A DNA stretch of 64,000 nucleotides from Chitinophaga sp. CB10 (GTDB lineage Bacteria > Bacteroidota > Bacteroidia > Chitinophagales > Chitinophagaceae). The stretch spans positions 405,038 through 469,037 of the forward strand of contig MLAV02000003.1 of NCBI GenBank assembly GCA_001870995.2. Direction: 5' to 3'. The notes under the pieces are model-generated. The model had not been told where the DNA came from. It saw only the letters and a program-made list of their open reading frames with translations, and did no database searches. Every line of letters starts with the position of its first letter. Within the stretch, counting starts at the first letter, position 1. Both the position numbers and the translations under genes were made by a program. Below, piece after piece: positions 44,371 through 53,091 of this stretch.

Positions 44371-45444
44371 ATGAATTTTCGTTTTGGTTGGCTGGTCTTA
44401 TTACTTAGTGGATTCCTGTTGCCTGAATGCAGTGTGGCACAGACTTTTTCAACGGCCTTTAAACCTTTCAGCGGCACGCCCCGCAACTATGTAGTGACAA
44501 AGACCGCCGATCCCTTGCAGATCGATGGTCGCTTAAATGAAGGCGCATGGCAGCATGCCGCCTGGTCTGAAGATTTTACGGATATAGAAGGCAATCGCCA
44601 GCCTGCTCCCGCTTACCGCACACGTATTAAATTACTGTGGGATGAAAAGTATTTATACATTGGCGCAGAGCTACAGGAGCCACACGTATGGGGTACGCTT
44701 AAAAATCATGATGCGATTATTTTCAATGACAATGATTTCGAAGTGTTCATCGACCCGGACGGAGACGCCCACCAGTACTATGAGTTAGAGATCAACGCCC
44801 TCAACACAGTTATGGACCTGTTTATGGGGAAGCCTTACCGCGATGGCGGCAACGCCATGCTCAACTGGGACACCAAAGGGCTGCTCACTGCGGTAAGCGT
44901 AAATGGTACGCTGAATAATCCTGCTGATACGGACTCCTCCTGGACGGTAGAAATGGCGATCCCTTTCAGCGCGCTCCGTTTCTTTGGGGACAATACGCCT
45001 GTCAACGGTACCACCTGGCGCATCAACTTCTCCCGTGTGGAATGGGATACCGACGTAGTGGACGGTAAGTATGTAAAGCGCAAAAAGCCGGAACACAACT
45101 GGGTTTGGAGCCAGCAGGATATTATCAATATGCATGCGCCGGAGAGATGGGGTTACCTGCAGTTCTCCACAGCAGGCGGTACGGAAAAACCGCCCGCATT
45201 CATTATGCCGGCGGACGATGCCGCCAGGAGGCAACTCTGGAATGTGTATTACGCACAGCAAAACTATCGCGCCAAACACAGGCGCTACGCCGCTAATACC
45301 GCTGCCCTGCAGCTGCCTGCCGGCAGATACCCACTGCAAATGGAAGCGATCAGTCAGCAGTTCACCGCCAGCGTGCAGGTACCTGAAATACCGGCCCGCA
45401 TCTATATCAATCAGGAAGGTAAAATCTGGTCAGATAAAAAATAA
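44371..45444 (+). CDS. CBM9-like carbohydrate-binding protein
   Basis: A 357-aa exported protein (signal near residues 1-24, ending SVAQ). After a short linker comes LQIDGRLNEGAWQHAAWSEDF, then LLWDEKYLYIGAELQEP, NDNDFEVFIDPDGD and WTVEMAIPFSAL. This is the family-9-like beta-sandwich often attached to sugar-binding outer-membrane proteins. A helical and proline-containing C-terminal part of unknown role follows (about 275-357). The gene ends 5 nt before the GH-like gene, so the two probably work together. Confidence 0.85.
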   Translation: MNFRFGWLVLLLSGFLLPECSVAQTFSTAFKPFSGTPRNYVVTKTADPLQIDGRLNEGAWQHAAWSEDFTDIEGNRQPAPAYRTRIKLLWDEKYLYIGAELQEPHVWGTLKNHDAIIFNDNDFEVFIDPDGDAHQYYELEINALNTVMDLFMGKPYRDGGNAMLNWDTKGLLTAVSVNGTLNNPADTDSSWTVEMAIPFSALRFFGDNTPVNGTTWRINFSRVEWDTDVVDGKYVKRKKPEHNWVWSQQDIINMHAPERWGYLQFSTAGGTEKPPAFIMPADDAARRQLWNVYYAQQNYRAKHRRYAANTAALQLPAGRYPLQMEAISQQFTASVQVPEIPARIYINQEGKIWSDKK

Positions 45445-45449
45445 CGTAA

Positions 45450-46535
45450 ATGAATAAACGTAATTTTCTCAAAAGCCTCGGCATCGGTGGATTGGCGCTC
45501 GCAAACCCAATCCTCCCGGTAAGCGCTGCGGAAAAAGCGGACACCATACCGCAAAAGCGCAAAGTATCCCACCGCGTGTGGATCAACCCGGATCACAAAG
45601 AAAAATATGATGACCTAGTAAAAAAATACGCAGGTTATAAAAGTGCCGGCATCGCTGACATCATGTTTGAAGCCGATAGCGAACAGCACTTCAAAGCGGC
45701 GAAAGCCAACGGCATCAAGGCTCACCGCTGGATGTGGACCATGAACCGCGGTGAAAAAGACCTGCTGGCCAGCCACCCGGAATGGTACGCGCAAAACCGC
45801 AAAGGCGAATCCTGCGCCAACCATCCGCCTTATGTGGACTACTACCGTTGGCTTTGCCCCAGCAAACCGGAGGTAGTCAACTACCTTAAATCGCAGGTGG
45901 AACAGATACTGCAAAAGGATTATGTGGATGGTATTCACCTGGATTACGTGCGCTTCTGCGATGTGATCCTGCCGGTGAACCTCTGGAGCCACTACGGCAT
46001 TGACCAATCCAAAGAACTGCCGGAATACGACTTCTGTTACTGCGATACCTGTCGCCAGGGCTACAAGGAAAAATACGGCCTGGACCCGAAGGACATTGAG
46101 CATCCGGATCAAAGTCCTTCCTGGCGTAAATACCGCTACGACCGCATTACCAACGTGGTGAACAACCTCGCCCAGGTAGCCTTGAAACATAAAAAGGATA
46201 TTACCGCGGCGGTATTTCCTACGCCGGAAATCGCAAAACGCATTGTGCGGCAGGATTGGACCAACTGGCCGTTAACCGCCGTATGCCCGATGATCTACCA
46301 TGGATTCTACCGGGAGAAGGTCATTTGGATAGGCGATGCCGTGGCGGAGGGCGTGAAGGCGCTGCATGGGGCATTCCCGCTTTACGCAGGGCTGTTTGTG
46401 CCTGATTTCAACAATAATTATGATGATTTCCGTACCGCGGTGAAGCTGGCAGTGCAGCATGGCGCGGCGGGCGTGTCAGTGTTTGGAGAAGTGACGCCGG
46501 AGATATTGAAGGTCTTGGGAGAGGTGAAAGGGTGA
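45450..46535 (+). CDS. Putative glycoside hydrolase-like protein (TIM-barrel)
   Basis: A 361-aa protein whose N-terminus (MNKRNFLKSLGIGGLALANP) looks like a Tat-type export signal though only one Arg is present. The body reads like a TIM barrel: AGIADIMFEADS, KAHRWMWTMNRG, DGIHLDYVRFCD (Asp residues at the ends of strands), a cysteine-containing CYCDTCRQGY loop, and PMIYHGFYREKV. This resembles the GHL10/DUF-type hydrolases of Bacteroidota. The substrate is unknown; the pairing with a CBM9-like gene points to a polysaccharide. Confidence 0.7.
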   Translation: MNKRNFLKSLGIGGLALANPILPVSAAEKADTIPQKRKVSHRVWINPDHKEKYDDLVKKYAGYKSAGIADIMFEADSEQHFKAAKANGIKAHRWMWTMNRGEKDLLASHPEWYAQNRKGESCANHPPYVDYYRWLCPSKPEVVNYLKSQVEQILQKDYVDGIHLDYVRFCDVILPVNLWSHYGIDQSKELPEYDFCYCDTCRQGYKEKYGLDPKDIEHPDQSPSWRKYRYDRITNVVNNLAQVALKHKKDITAAVFPTPEIAKRIVRQDWTNWPLTAVCPMIYHGFYREKVIWIGDAVAEGVKALHGAFPLYAGLFVPDFNNNYDDFRTAVKLAVQHGAAGVSVFGEVTPEILKVLGEVKG

Positions 46536-46589
46536 TTATGTGTTTGGGGGTTTACTGAAGAGTGGTAAATAGAGCCATTATGACGATAA

Positions 46590-46624
46590 TAAAGGGAGCG
46601 CTCATGGGAATGCTCCCTTTATTT
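46590..46624 (+). terminator. Terminator of the CBM9/GH-like pair
   Basis: AAAGGGAGC / GCTCCCTTT stem. The ascending arm contains AGGGAGCGCTCA (46593-46604), also found in the terminator at 47645-47690. Confidence 0.8.
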
Positions 46625-46635
46625 ATCTGTAAAAA

Positions 46636-46667
46636 TTTGTCAGTATTTTGACATTAGCTTATATTTG
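46636..46667 (+). promoter_or_regulatory. Promoter of the RNA in front of the Abi gene
   Basis: TTTG (46636-46639), exactly 20 nt, TATATTTG (46660-46667): a full match to the Bacteroidota consensus. Confidence 0.65.
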
Positions 46668-46673
46668 TAATAA

Positions 46674-46725
46674 CAGTACTCGCCACGCTTCCCACGATCA
46701 GCGCAACCAGGCGGGGCTTTTTTTT
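46674..46725 (+). ncRNA. Candidate structured small RNA upstream of the Abi_2 gene (abiF-RNA-like)
   Basis: About 52 nt between the promoter and a run of eight T that ends 3 nt before the Abi ATG. CGCC (46681) can pair with GGCG (46710), enclosing CGCT (46686) / AGCG (46700), so two nested stems are possible, followed by GGGC and the T run as terminator. Short structured RNAs directly upstream of Abi_2 (AbiD/AbiF) genes have been described as the abiF motif. The likeness in place and size is what I rely on; no covariance model was run. Confidence 0.5.
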
Positions 46726-46727
46726 AT

Positions 46728-47648
46728 ATGGAAGCCATAACTCCTTACCGAAAACCGTTTACCTCAGTTTCCGATCAGTTAACCCTGTTACAAGAACGAG
46801 GCTTAATTATTGAGAATCCCGGCGAAGCAGGTTATTACCTGACGCATGTGTGATATTACCGGCTTGCTGGCTTTTGGCAGTTTTATCAATCTGACCGTAA
46901 GGCTCATACATTCAGCGCGGGTACTGGCTTTAGCCATATCATTGACCTATATAATTTTGACAGGGAGCTACGGTTACTTTTGCTGGATGCAATAGAACGT
47001 ATTGAAGTTTCCTTCCGTGCAGTGCTTATAAATGAAATGAGCGCCAATCACGGCCCTAACTGGCTGCATGATGCGTCATTTGCATACGATTACCAGGTAA
47101 TGAATGATTTAAGTGCCGTTATACAAATTGAGCTGGAAAGATCAAACGAGGATTTTATCAAACATCATGAAAAAGTCTATGGTAAAATTGATCCTCCGCC
47201 CGTATGGAAAACATTACAGGTCGTGAGTTTTGGCACCTTGTCCAAGATTTATGGAAACATAAAAAAAGATGTGCCTGCAAAGAAGCAGATAGCAAGGTTG
47301 TTTGGCCTGCCAGGGGACGGATGGCTGCATAGCTGGATGCAGGTCATCTCAGTACTAAGAAATTATTGTGCCCATCATTCAAGGATCTGTTACCGTATCT
47401 TCAGCTTCCCACCCAAGGAAATGCGGCGGCCAAGGCTTCCGTACATTACCACCTTGCCGGAAGCTGGTGGCCGGTTCAGCCAACAGCTTTATTATCAAAT
47501 ATGTGCTGTGAGATATTTATTACATACAGCACATCCCAATAACCAGTTTAATGGCCAGCTGAAAATGCTGATGGCTAAATTTCCAACTGTACACATTCAT
47601 GGTTTCGGTTTTCCGCAAGACTGGCAACTTGAACCATTATGGCAATAA
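46728..47648 (+). pseudogene. Abi_2 (AbiD/AbiF-type) abortive-infection HEPN protein gene, interrupted by one in-frame TGA
   Basis: Translating from the ATG at 46728 gives 41 residues (MEAITPYRKPFTSVSDQLTL... ending GYYLTHV), a TGA at 46851-46853, and then, in the same frame, YYRLAGFWQFYQSD and the rest of an Abi_2 protein to 47648. Family members have a phrase like 'H-I-G/N-YYRL' here; GGA to TGA would be one base. The HEPN RNase motif R-x4-H is intact (LRNYCAHH). Abi_2 proteins act as phage-triggered toxins or RNases. Either the gene is silenced or the stop is a sequencing error. Confidence 0.8.
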
Positions 47649-47690
47649 TTAAACAGGGAGCGCTCACCAAAGCGCTCCCTGTTTAATTAT
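47645..47690. terminator. Long bidirectional terminator between the Abi gene and GH92
   Basis: A 20-bp uninterrupted stem (AATAATTAAACAGGGAGCGC and its complement region) around the loop CACCAA, with A/T-rich ends. It serves both the Abi gene and the convergent GH92 gene. Confidence 0.9.
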
Positions 47691-47707
47691 ATCCCTCCTG
47701 CCAGCTT

Positions 47708-49996
47708 CTAAAACCTGTTATAAGGCCTATCTGCCGCAGCTTTTCCAAAATTAACGTTCGGCTTATTGCCCATGGTAATTTCCATTGTACCGCCTTTCAC
47801 CAGGTCGCTATGCATAATATAGCTCTTCGTATATGGCTTACCGTTAAGCTTTACACTTTGAATGTAAATATTCTCCGCGCTGTTATTAACAGTTTGTACA
47901 GTGAACCGCTTGCCATCTTTCAGGGAAATGGTCGCTTTACTGAACAGCGGGCTACCCAGCACATACATGCCGTTGGCAGGGTTTACCGGGTAGAAGCCCA
48001 GTGAGCTGAAGATATACCAGGACGACATAGCGCCGCAGTCTTCATTGCCGGCGAGGCCTTCCGGTTGGTCAAAGTAAAAGTCCTTCATCACCTGGCGGAC
48101 TTTTTCAGCGGTTTTCCACTGGTTGCCGGCATATGCGTACATATAGGTAACGTGGTGACTGGGTTCATTGCCGTGGGCATACATACCAATCAATCCGGAG
48201 ATATCATTGGAAGCCTCGGCGCCCATATCTCCCTTTGCGGTGAAAAGACTGTCGAGTTTGCGGGTAAAGGCTTCATCGCCGCCCATCAGGTTGATCAGCC
48301 CTTCCACGTCCTGCGGTACCAGCCAGGTGTATTGCCAGCCGTTACCTTCCGTGAAGTCGCCTTTTTCGTGGATGGAGTTGAACGGATCATAAGGCGTTTT
48401 CCAGCTGCCATCGCTCATACGCGGACGTACGAATTTAATGGTGCTGTCGAAATAGTTCTTATAGTATCCGGCGCGTTTTTTATAATATTCGAAATCCGCT
48501 GTTTTGCCCAGTTTCTTTGCCATAGCGGCGATGCACCAATCGTCGATCGCATATTCCAGCGCTTTCGACACGGATTCATATTCTTTATCCGCAGGGATGT
48601 AGCCTCTTTCTTTTACGTATTTCACGCCCAGGTCGTCGCGGGTGGAAGATGCTTTCATTGCTTCAAACGCCTCGTTGGCATCGAAACCTTTAAAGCCTTT
48701 CAGGTACGCGTCTACGATCAATGGCACGGAGTGGTAGCCTACCATGCAATTCGTTTCGCTGCCAACCAGCGGCCATATCGGCAATTTGCCCTGCTGCTTG
48801 TGGATGGTGATCATGGAGTTCACAAAGTGGCTCACTTTTTCCGGATGCAGGATAGTGTTGAGCGGGCCCCATGAACGGTAAATATCCCAGAGGGAGAAAA
48901 CAGTATAGTTATCAAAGCCTGGGTTTGGATAGGCTTTTTTATCTGTACCGCGGTAGCTGCCATCGTGGTCGTTGAAGAGGACGGGGGCTATCATGGTATG
49001 ATACAAAGCAGTGTAGAAAGTGCGGCGGGTAGCGGCATCGTTGGTTTGAATGTCCACACGGGATAATTCTTTATCCCACTTGCTGTTGGCGGCATTTACC
49101 ACTTTGGCAAAATCCCAGCCCGGCATTTCTGCGTTGATATTGGCGGCGGCGTTTTCGCTGCTGACAGGGGAAATGCCCACTTTCAGCATTACCTGGCCTG
49201 GCGACTGCTTAAAGCTGATTACAGCTTTGGCCGCTACAGCCTTAACCTCCCGGCCATCCACTTTCTTGTCTCCATCGAAAAGGTTCACCTCTTTCAGAGG
49301 GACATTACTTTTTATGGTAAACCAGAGGCGTTGATCCACTGCCCATCCTTTGGAATAGCGGTAGCCTACCAGCGTATAGTCATCTTTTTTGGAGATATGC
49401 GTTTCCACCGGCGCATCCCAACCGATACCTTCTTTCAGGTCCACGATGATATTGGCCTGCTGATCTTTAGGGAACGTATAGCGATGCAGGGCCACGCGCT
49501 CGGAAGCGGTAAGTTCTACATCAGTATTATAATCGTCAAGGTGAACGTAGTAGTAGCCCGGGCGCGCTTTTTCCCGGCTGTGGGAGTAGTGGGAGCCATA
49601 CCCGGAAGTAGGATTTTCCTGGGTGCCGCGGTTGGTTCTCACATTGCCCGTATATGGCATGATGAGCACATCCCCGAGGTCGCCAATGCCGGTACCGCTA
49701 AGGTGCATCTGTGAAAATCCTATCACCACGCTGTCGGAATAATGATAACCGGAGCACCAGTCCCAGCCTTTTACAATATTGGTCGGACCTACCTGCACTG
49801 CTCCAAAAGGAACGCTGGCCCCTACAAAAACGTGTCCGTGTCCTCCCGAGCCAATAAGCGGATCTACTGCGGCAAGGGATTTACTCTCTGAAAATGTGTT
49901 GGCAGCAATCGGTTTATTCTGTGCGCCTGCCTGAATACCGCAACAAACGAGCGCCATAAGCGCAAGATTGCGGCCTGTCTTGATTCCCGGTAACAT
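47708..49996 (-). CDS. GH92-family glycoside hydrolase (alpha-mannosidase type)
   Basis: A secreted 762-aa enzyme, from the ATG at 49996, with a signal peptide ending AGAQ. Near the start it has VDPLIGSGGHGHVFVGASVPFGAVQVGP, the hallmark of family 92. Downstream are GFSQMHLSGTGIGDLGD, TFYTALYHTMIAPVLF, the catalytic-region EGNGWQYTWLVPQDV and GNEDCGAMSSWYIFSSLGFYPV, all typical. GH92 enzymes are Ca-dependent exo-alpha-mannosidases that trim N-glycan mannose. No susC/susD genes are nearby. A longer start at a TTG is unlikely. Confidence 0.93.
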   Translation of the reverse strand: MLPGIKTGRNLALMALVCCGIQAGAQNKPIAANTFSESKSLAAVDPLIGSGGHGHVFVGASVPFGAVQVGPTNIVKGWDWCSGYHYSDSVVIGFSQMHLSGTGIGDLGDVLIMPYTGNVRTNRGTQENPTSGYGSHYSHSREKARPGYYYVHLDDYNTDVELTASERVALHRYTFPKDQQANIIVDLKEGIGWDAPVETHISKKDDYTLVGYRYSKGWAVDQRLWFTIKSNVPLKEVNLFDGDKKVDGREVKAVAAKAVISFKQSPGQVMLKVGISPVSSENAAANINAEMPGWDFAKVVNAANSKWDKELSRVDIQTNDAATRRTFYTALYHTMIAPVLFNDHDGSYRGTDKKAYPNPGFDNYTVFSLWDIYRSWGPLNTILHPEKVSHFVNSMITIHKQQGKLPIWPLVGSETNCMVGYHSVPLIVDAYLKGFKGFDANEAFEAMKASSTRDDLGVKYVKERGYIPADKEYESVSKALEYAIDDWCIAAMAKKLGKTADFEYYKKRAGYYKNYFDSTIKFVRPRMSDGSWKTPYDPFNSIHEKGDFTEGNGWQYTWLVPQDVEGLINLMGGDEAFTRKLDSLFTAKGDMGAEASNDISGLIGMYAHGNEPSHHVTYMYAYAGNQWKTAEKVRQVMKDFYFDQPEGLAGNEDCGAMSSWYIFSSLGFYPVNPANGMYVLGSPLFSKATISLKDGKRFTVQTVNNSAENIYIQSVKLNGKPYTKSYIMHSDLVKGGTMEITMGNKPNVNFGKAAADRPYNRF

Positions 49997-50055
49997 AAAC
50001 AAAACCTTTAAGTCCGGCAATATACGTAGCTCTGCGGTATTAAATTTGCTAAATT

Positions 50056-51270
50056 TTATGAGTGCATTAGCGGAGCAAGTGCAGATTGGGACTTAATTTC
50101 CACGTTTTCTGACCGTGCATCAAATTGTCTTGTAAGTATCCGGTAAACCAGCATTACGTATAAAACCAGGCAGGGCAAGGCTTTGATCGCATAGGGTACC
50201 GCCACATGGCTTCTGAACCAGGGCGTGAGCAGGTCGGAATGAGAAAAGCTGACAAGCAGGATGGAGAAAAATAAAAAGATGTTTTTCCAACGTGCAGGAG
50301 TCTGAATCACATACCAGATGCATATTGCCGGTATGGCAATAATGTAGGTAGGTGACTCAGAGCTACTGCTAAACAACACTGGAAACAATAAAACGCTGCA
50401 AAGCAGGTATAGGCGATAGTTAGGATGATGCCGATCTTTAAGCCGCAGGTATTGCAAAGCAAACAGCAAAGCCCCGGAAACCAGTACCAGCAGGTCATTT
50501 AGCTGAGGTACCTTAAACAGGCGTTTGATAAAACCGCCCGCAGAAATGTCCTGGAAACTTCTCAGGTCCGCCTGGTTTATCTCATTTTTATGTACCAGCG
50601 CCGCAAACCATTCCTGGTACGATTGCACGATATAAGCGGGCGTTGATATCGCCATAGGCAATAAAAATAAAACAACAGACCAGAGGAAAAGGCCAGCTAT
50701 AAAGCGTTTTGGGTGGCTGCTGAAGAAAAAGAAAGCTAGGCCCACAATCCCGTAAAATTTGGTTAGGGTGCCTAATATAATGCAGAGGGTAGCCAGATAG
50801 TCTTTCCCCCGGATGGTAAATGCGAAGGTAAGCAGGATACCGGCCAGTATAAACTGGTTTAGCTGAAACCAGCCGCTGGCGCCCAGCAGCTCCTGGCTGC
50901 AGAGCAGCAGGATGATGTTTTGCTGCAATTTTTCCAGCGGCAGCTGGCGGATGGCATAAAAGATGGCGCCCGCCCCGGCCATGGCCCACAGCAATGCGCC
51001 TAATTTAACCGGCAGCACCGCAAACGGCGCTATCATCAGGCTAAATACCGGCCCGTAAAGGTTTACATCAAAATATTCGGCAGGATACTCAATATATAGC
51101 GGCTGCTGGTGTACCAGGTGATAGAATACGTTTCTAAATATCAGGAAGTTGTTGTAGTTGCCCCTGGAAATTTCAGTAATAGCACCAAGAAACGCCAACC
51201 CAAACCAAAGTATTACAATCAACCAGTCCTTTCCACCAAGAAAAGCCAGGATATTTCTTTTTACAGGCAT
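50056..51270 (-). CDS. GT87/DUF2029-type polytopic membrane glycosyltransferase
   Basis: A 404-aa protein with about ten hydrophobic helices (for instance residues 17-33, 80-105, 115-150, 185-205, 270-290, 295-315, 325-380). The N-terminal loop has NVFYHLVHQQPLYIEYPAEYFDVNLYGPVFSL; polyprenyl-phosphate mannose transferases of family 87 share a 'D/N...P..YPP..' segment of this shape. ATG at 51270. It would use a lipid-linked sugar outside the membrane. The family call is by layout and loop pattern, not by catalytic residues. Confidence 0.72.
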   Translation of the reverse strand: MPVKRNILAFLGGKDWLIVILWFGLAFLGAITEISRGNYNNFLIFRNVFYHLVHQQPLYIEYPAEYFDVNLYGPVFSLMIAPFAVLPVKLGALLWAMAGAGAIFYAIRQLPLEKLQQNIILLLCSQELLGASGWFQLNQFILAGILLTFAFTIRGKDYLATLCIILGTLTKFYGIVGLAFFFFSSHPKRFIAGLFLWSVVLFLLPMAISTPAYIVQSYQEWFAALVHKNEINQADLRSFQDISAGGFIKRLFKVPQLNDLLVLVSGALLFALQYLRLKDRHHPNYRLYLLCSVLLFPVLFSSSSESPTYIIAIPAICIWYVIQTPARWKNIFLFFSILLVSFSHSDLLTPWFRSHVAVPYAIKALPCLVLYVMLVYRILTRQFDARSENVEIKSQSALAPLMHS

Positions 51271-51378
51271 TCGATTCAATTGTCGGGTAAAAATGATGCT
51301 ACAGTAAAGATAATAGGTTGCAAATGCACAACCTGATAACGCGCTGTAACGCCGACCCCTCTATTGCCCGCAAAAATT

Positions 51379-51489
51379 TTATTCGTTATTGGAAAACCAC
51401 TCGCTGGATTGTTTATTGATCACCCTGATCGCGACATAAATGATGAAAACCAAGGAGATACATATTGCGGAGATAATTGCAGCAATCAT
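51379..51489 (-). CDS. Possible 36-aa single-helix membrane peptide
   Basis: MIAAIISAICISLVFIIYVA is followed by IRVINKQSSEWFSNNE and stop. One membrane helix ends in a polar tail, with a usual hydrophobic-to-charged layout. It lies alone between the GT87-like gene and the retropepsin gene. There is no known family, and coding use is uncertain because of the short length. Confidence 0.35.
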   Translation of the reverse strand: MIAAIISAICISLVFIIYVAIRVINKQSSEWFSNNE

Positions 51490-51590
51490 TTTTGGAACAT
51501 TTAAGCATAACAATCTTTCCTCAAGTTAAATTAAATAGCTGGATATTTCTATAATTTCACTGCTCATAAACCACCATTAAAAAAAGAACT

Positions 51591-53075
51591 GTGAAAAAAT
51601 TATTCCTGTATGCAGGCCTATGCCTGTGCCTGGGGCTACGTGCGTATGCCCAGGATGCTGCCTCCGTTGTGAAATCGCTAGAAACGGCTATCCGGCAGAA
51701 AAGCGTCGAACAGGTAAAGCCACTCCTCTCCCCCTCCTTCCACATTGGACTGTATCCCGCTCCGTATGTCTACAGCATGCTGGACAGGGTCTTCCGGAAA
51801 GATAGTTTGGAAAAATTAGTTTTAAGGAGAGAAGAAAAAACGGCTGACGGCAAGCGCCTCCTCGTCAGGTACTGTAACCTGGGGCAGCCTGCCTTTGATA
51901 CCTATTTGTACCTGAATGCAGCCAACCAGCTGGAAAAAGTGCAGTATTATGACCTGCTGGCCGGTATTAACCTGGATAAACCTGCGCAGCTGGCCGCTGT
52001 AATTCCATTCACCTACCAGCGCAACAGGATTGTAGTCACGCTTACCCTCAACGACTCCAAAAAGCCTTTGCGCCTCCTTTTCGACACCGGTGCGGACGGT
52101 ATGGGCCTGAAAAAGAGCGTGGCAGATGAAATCGGCATTACAGCCAACCGCCAGCAAAGTACCAGCGTAGTAGGCGCCAGCACGCAGATTGGCATTGCCA
52201 GCGGGATAGCCATGCATTTTGATACGCTTACCATTCCCAATAACAACAGTGCCATTTTTCCGCAATTTGATGCGGACCTGGACGGCCTCTTCGGAGCCAA
52301 CTTCCTGAGGAATTATATTACTGAAATTGATTTTGACAGCTCCGTGATCCGCCTGTTTACCTTCGGCAAATTCGATTACAATAAAAAGGCCTCGCTGATT
52401 CCGCTGGATTACTCTCTGGGCGTTCCCGGTATTAAAGGAAAAGCTACGCTGAACAACGGAAAGGTCCTGGAGGGAGATTTCCACTTCGATACCGGCGCCG
52501 GTTATCCCCTGATCCTCTTTGGCCCTTCCGTACACCGCAACCAGCTGGACGAAAACTTTAAAGTCGCCTTCCACAGTACAACGGTGAGCATGGGGCACTC
52601 CTCCCCGGTGGTAAGTGGTACATTCAACGGTATGGAAATCGGGCAATGGCAGCTCGGCAGTTTCACCGGTACCCTGCAAACCTACCGCGAAGGGGATGAG
52701 AAGTGGTCGCCCAAAGGGGACGGCAGCTTTGGTATTGAACTGATTAACCGCTTCAACTGGGTGATCAACCTGGCGGACCACCGGTATTCCGCCATCCCCA
52801 ACCGGAATTTCGCCATGCCGGCCAATTTCTGGCTGAAGGATATTGAATGGGGCTTTGCCGGCGGCAAACTGATCGTCAAACGCGTGTCGCCCGGTACAGG
52901 CGCGGCGGATAGCGGCATCATGGAAAACGATGAAGTCCTGGCCATCAACGGCGTGAAAGTGGCGGACCTCACCACCGAAGCGAATATCCGGAAGTACAGC
53001 GAAGAGTGGAAAGGCCGCGAAATGAAAGTAGAGGTCAACAAATTCGGCAAGCCCTGGAAAATAGATATTCCTTAA
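51591..53075 (+). CDS. Retropepsin-like aspartyl protease with PDZ domain
   Basis: A 494-aa exported protein with a GTG start (signal peptide ending AYAQ). The N-terminal part has a DUF3887-like helical and beta region (about 25-125). The protease part has two pepsin-type motifs, FDTGAD at Asp165 and FDTGAG at Asp300, so one chain may supply both catalytic Asp residues. A PDZ domain (about 410-490: GGKLIVKRVSPGTGAADSGI, NDEVLAINGVKV) closes it. The target is unknown. Probably periplasmic. It ends 16 nt before an ABC exporter gene. Confidence 0.9.
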   Translation: MKKLFLYAGLCLCLGLRAYAQDAASVVKSLETAIRQKSVEQVKPLLSPSFHIGLYPAPYVYSMLDRVFRKDSLEKLVLRREEKTADGKRLLVRYCNLGQPAFDTYLYLNAANQLEKVQYYDLLAGINLDKPAQLAAVIPFTYQRNRIVVTLTLNDSKKPLRLLFDTGADGMGLKKSVADEIGITANRQQSTSVVGASTQIGIASGIAMHFDTLTIPNNNSAIFPQFDADLDGLFGANFLRNYITEIDFDSSVIRLFTFGKFDYNKKASLIPLDYSLGVPGIKGKATLNNGKVLEGDFHFDTGAGYPLILFGPSVHRNQLDENFKVAFHSTTVSMGHSSPVVSGTFNGMEIGQWQLGSFTGTLQTYREGDEKWSPKGDGSFGIELINRFNWVINLADHRYSAIPNRNFAMPANFWLKDIEWGFAGGKLIVKRVSPGTGAADSGIMENDEVLAINGVKVADLTTEANIRKYSEEWKGREMKVEVNKFGKPWKIDIP

Positions 53076-53091
53076 TTCGTAATTTCAGGTC

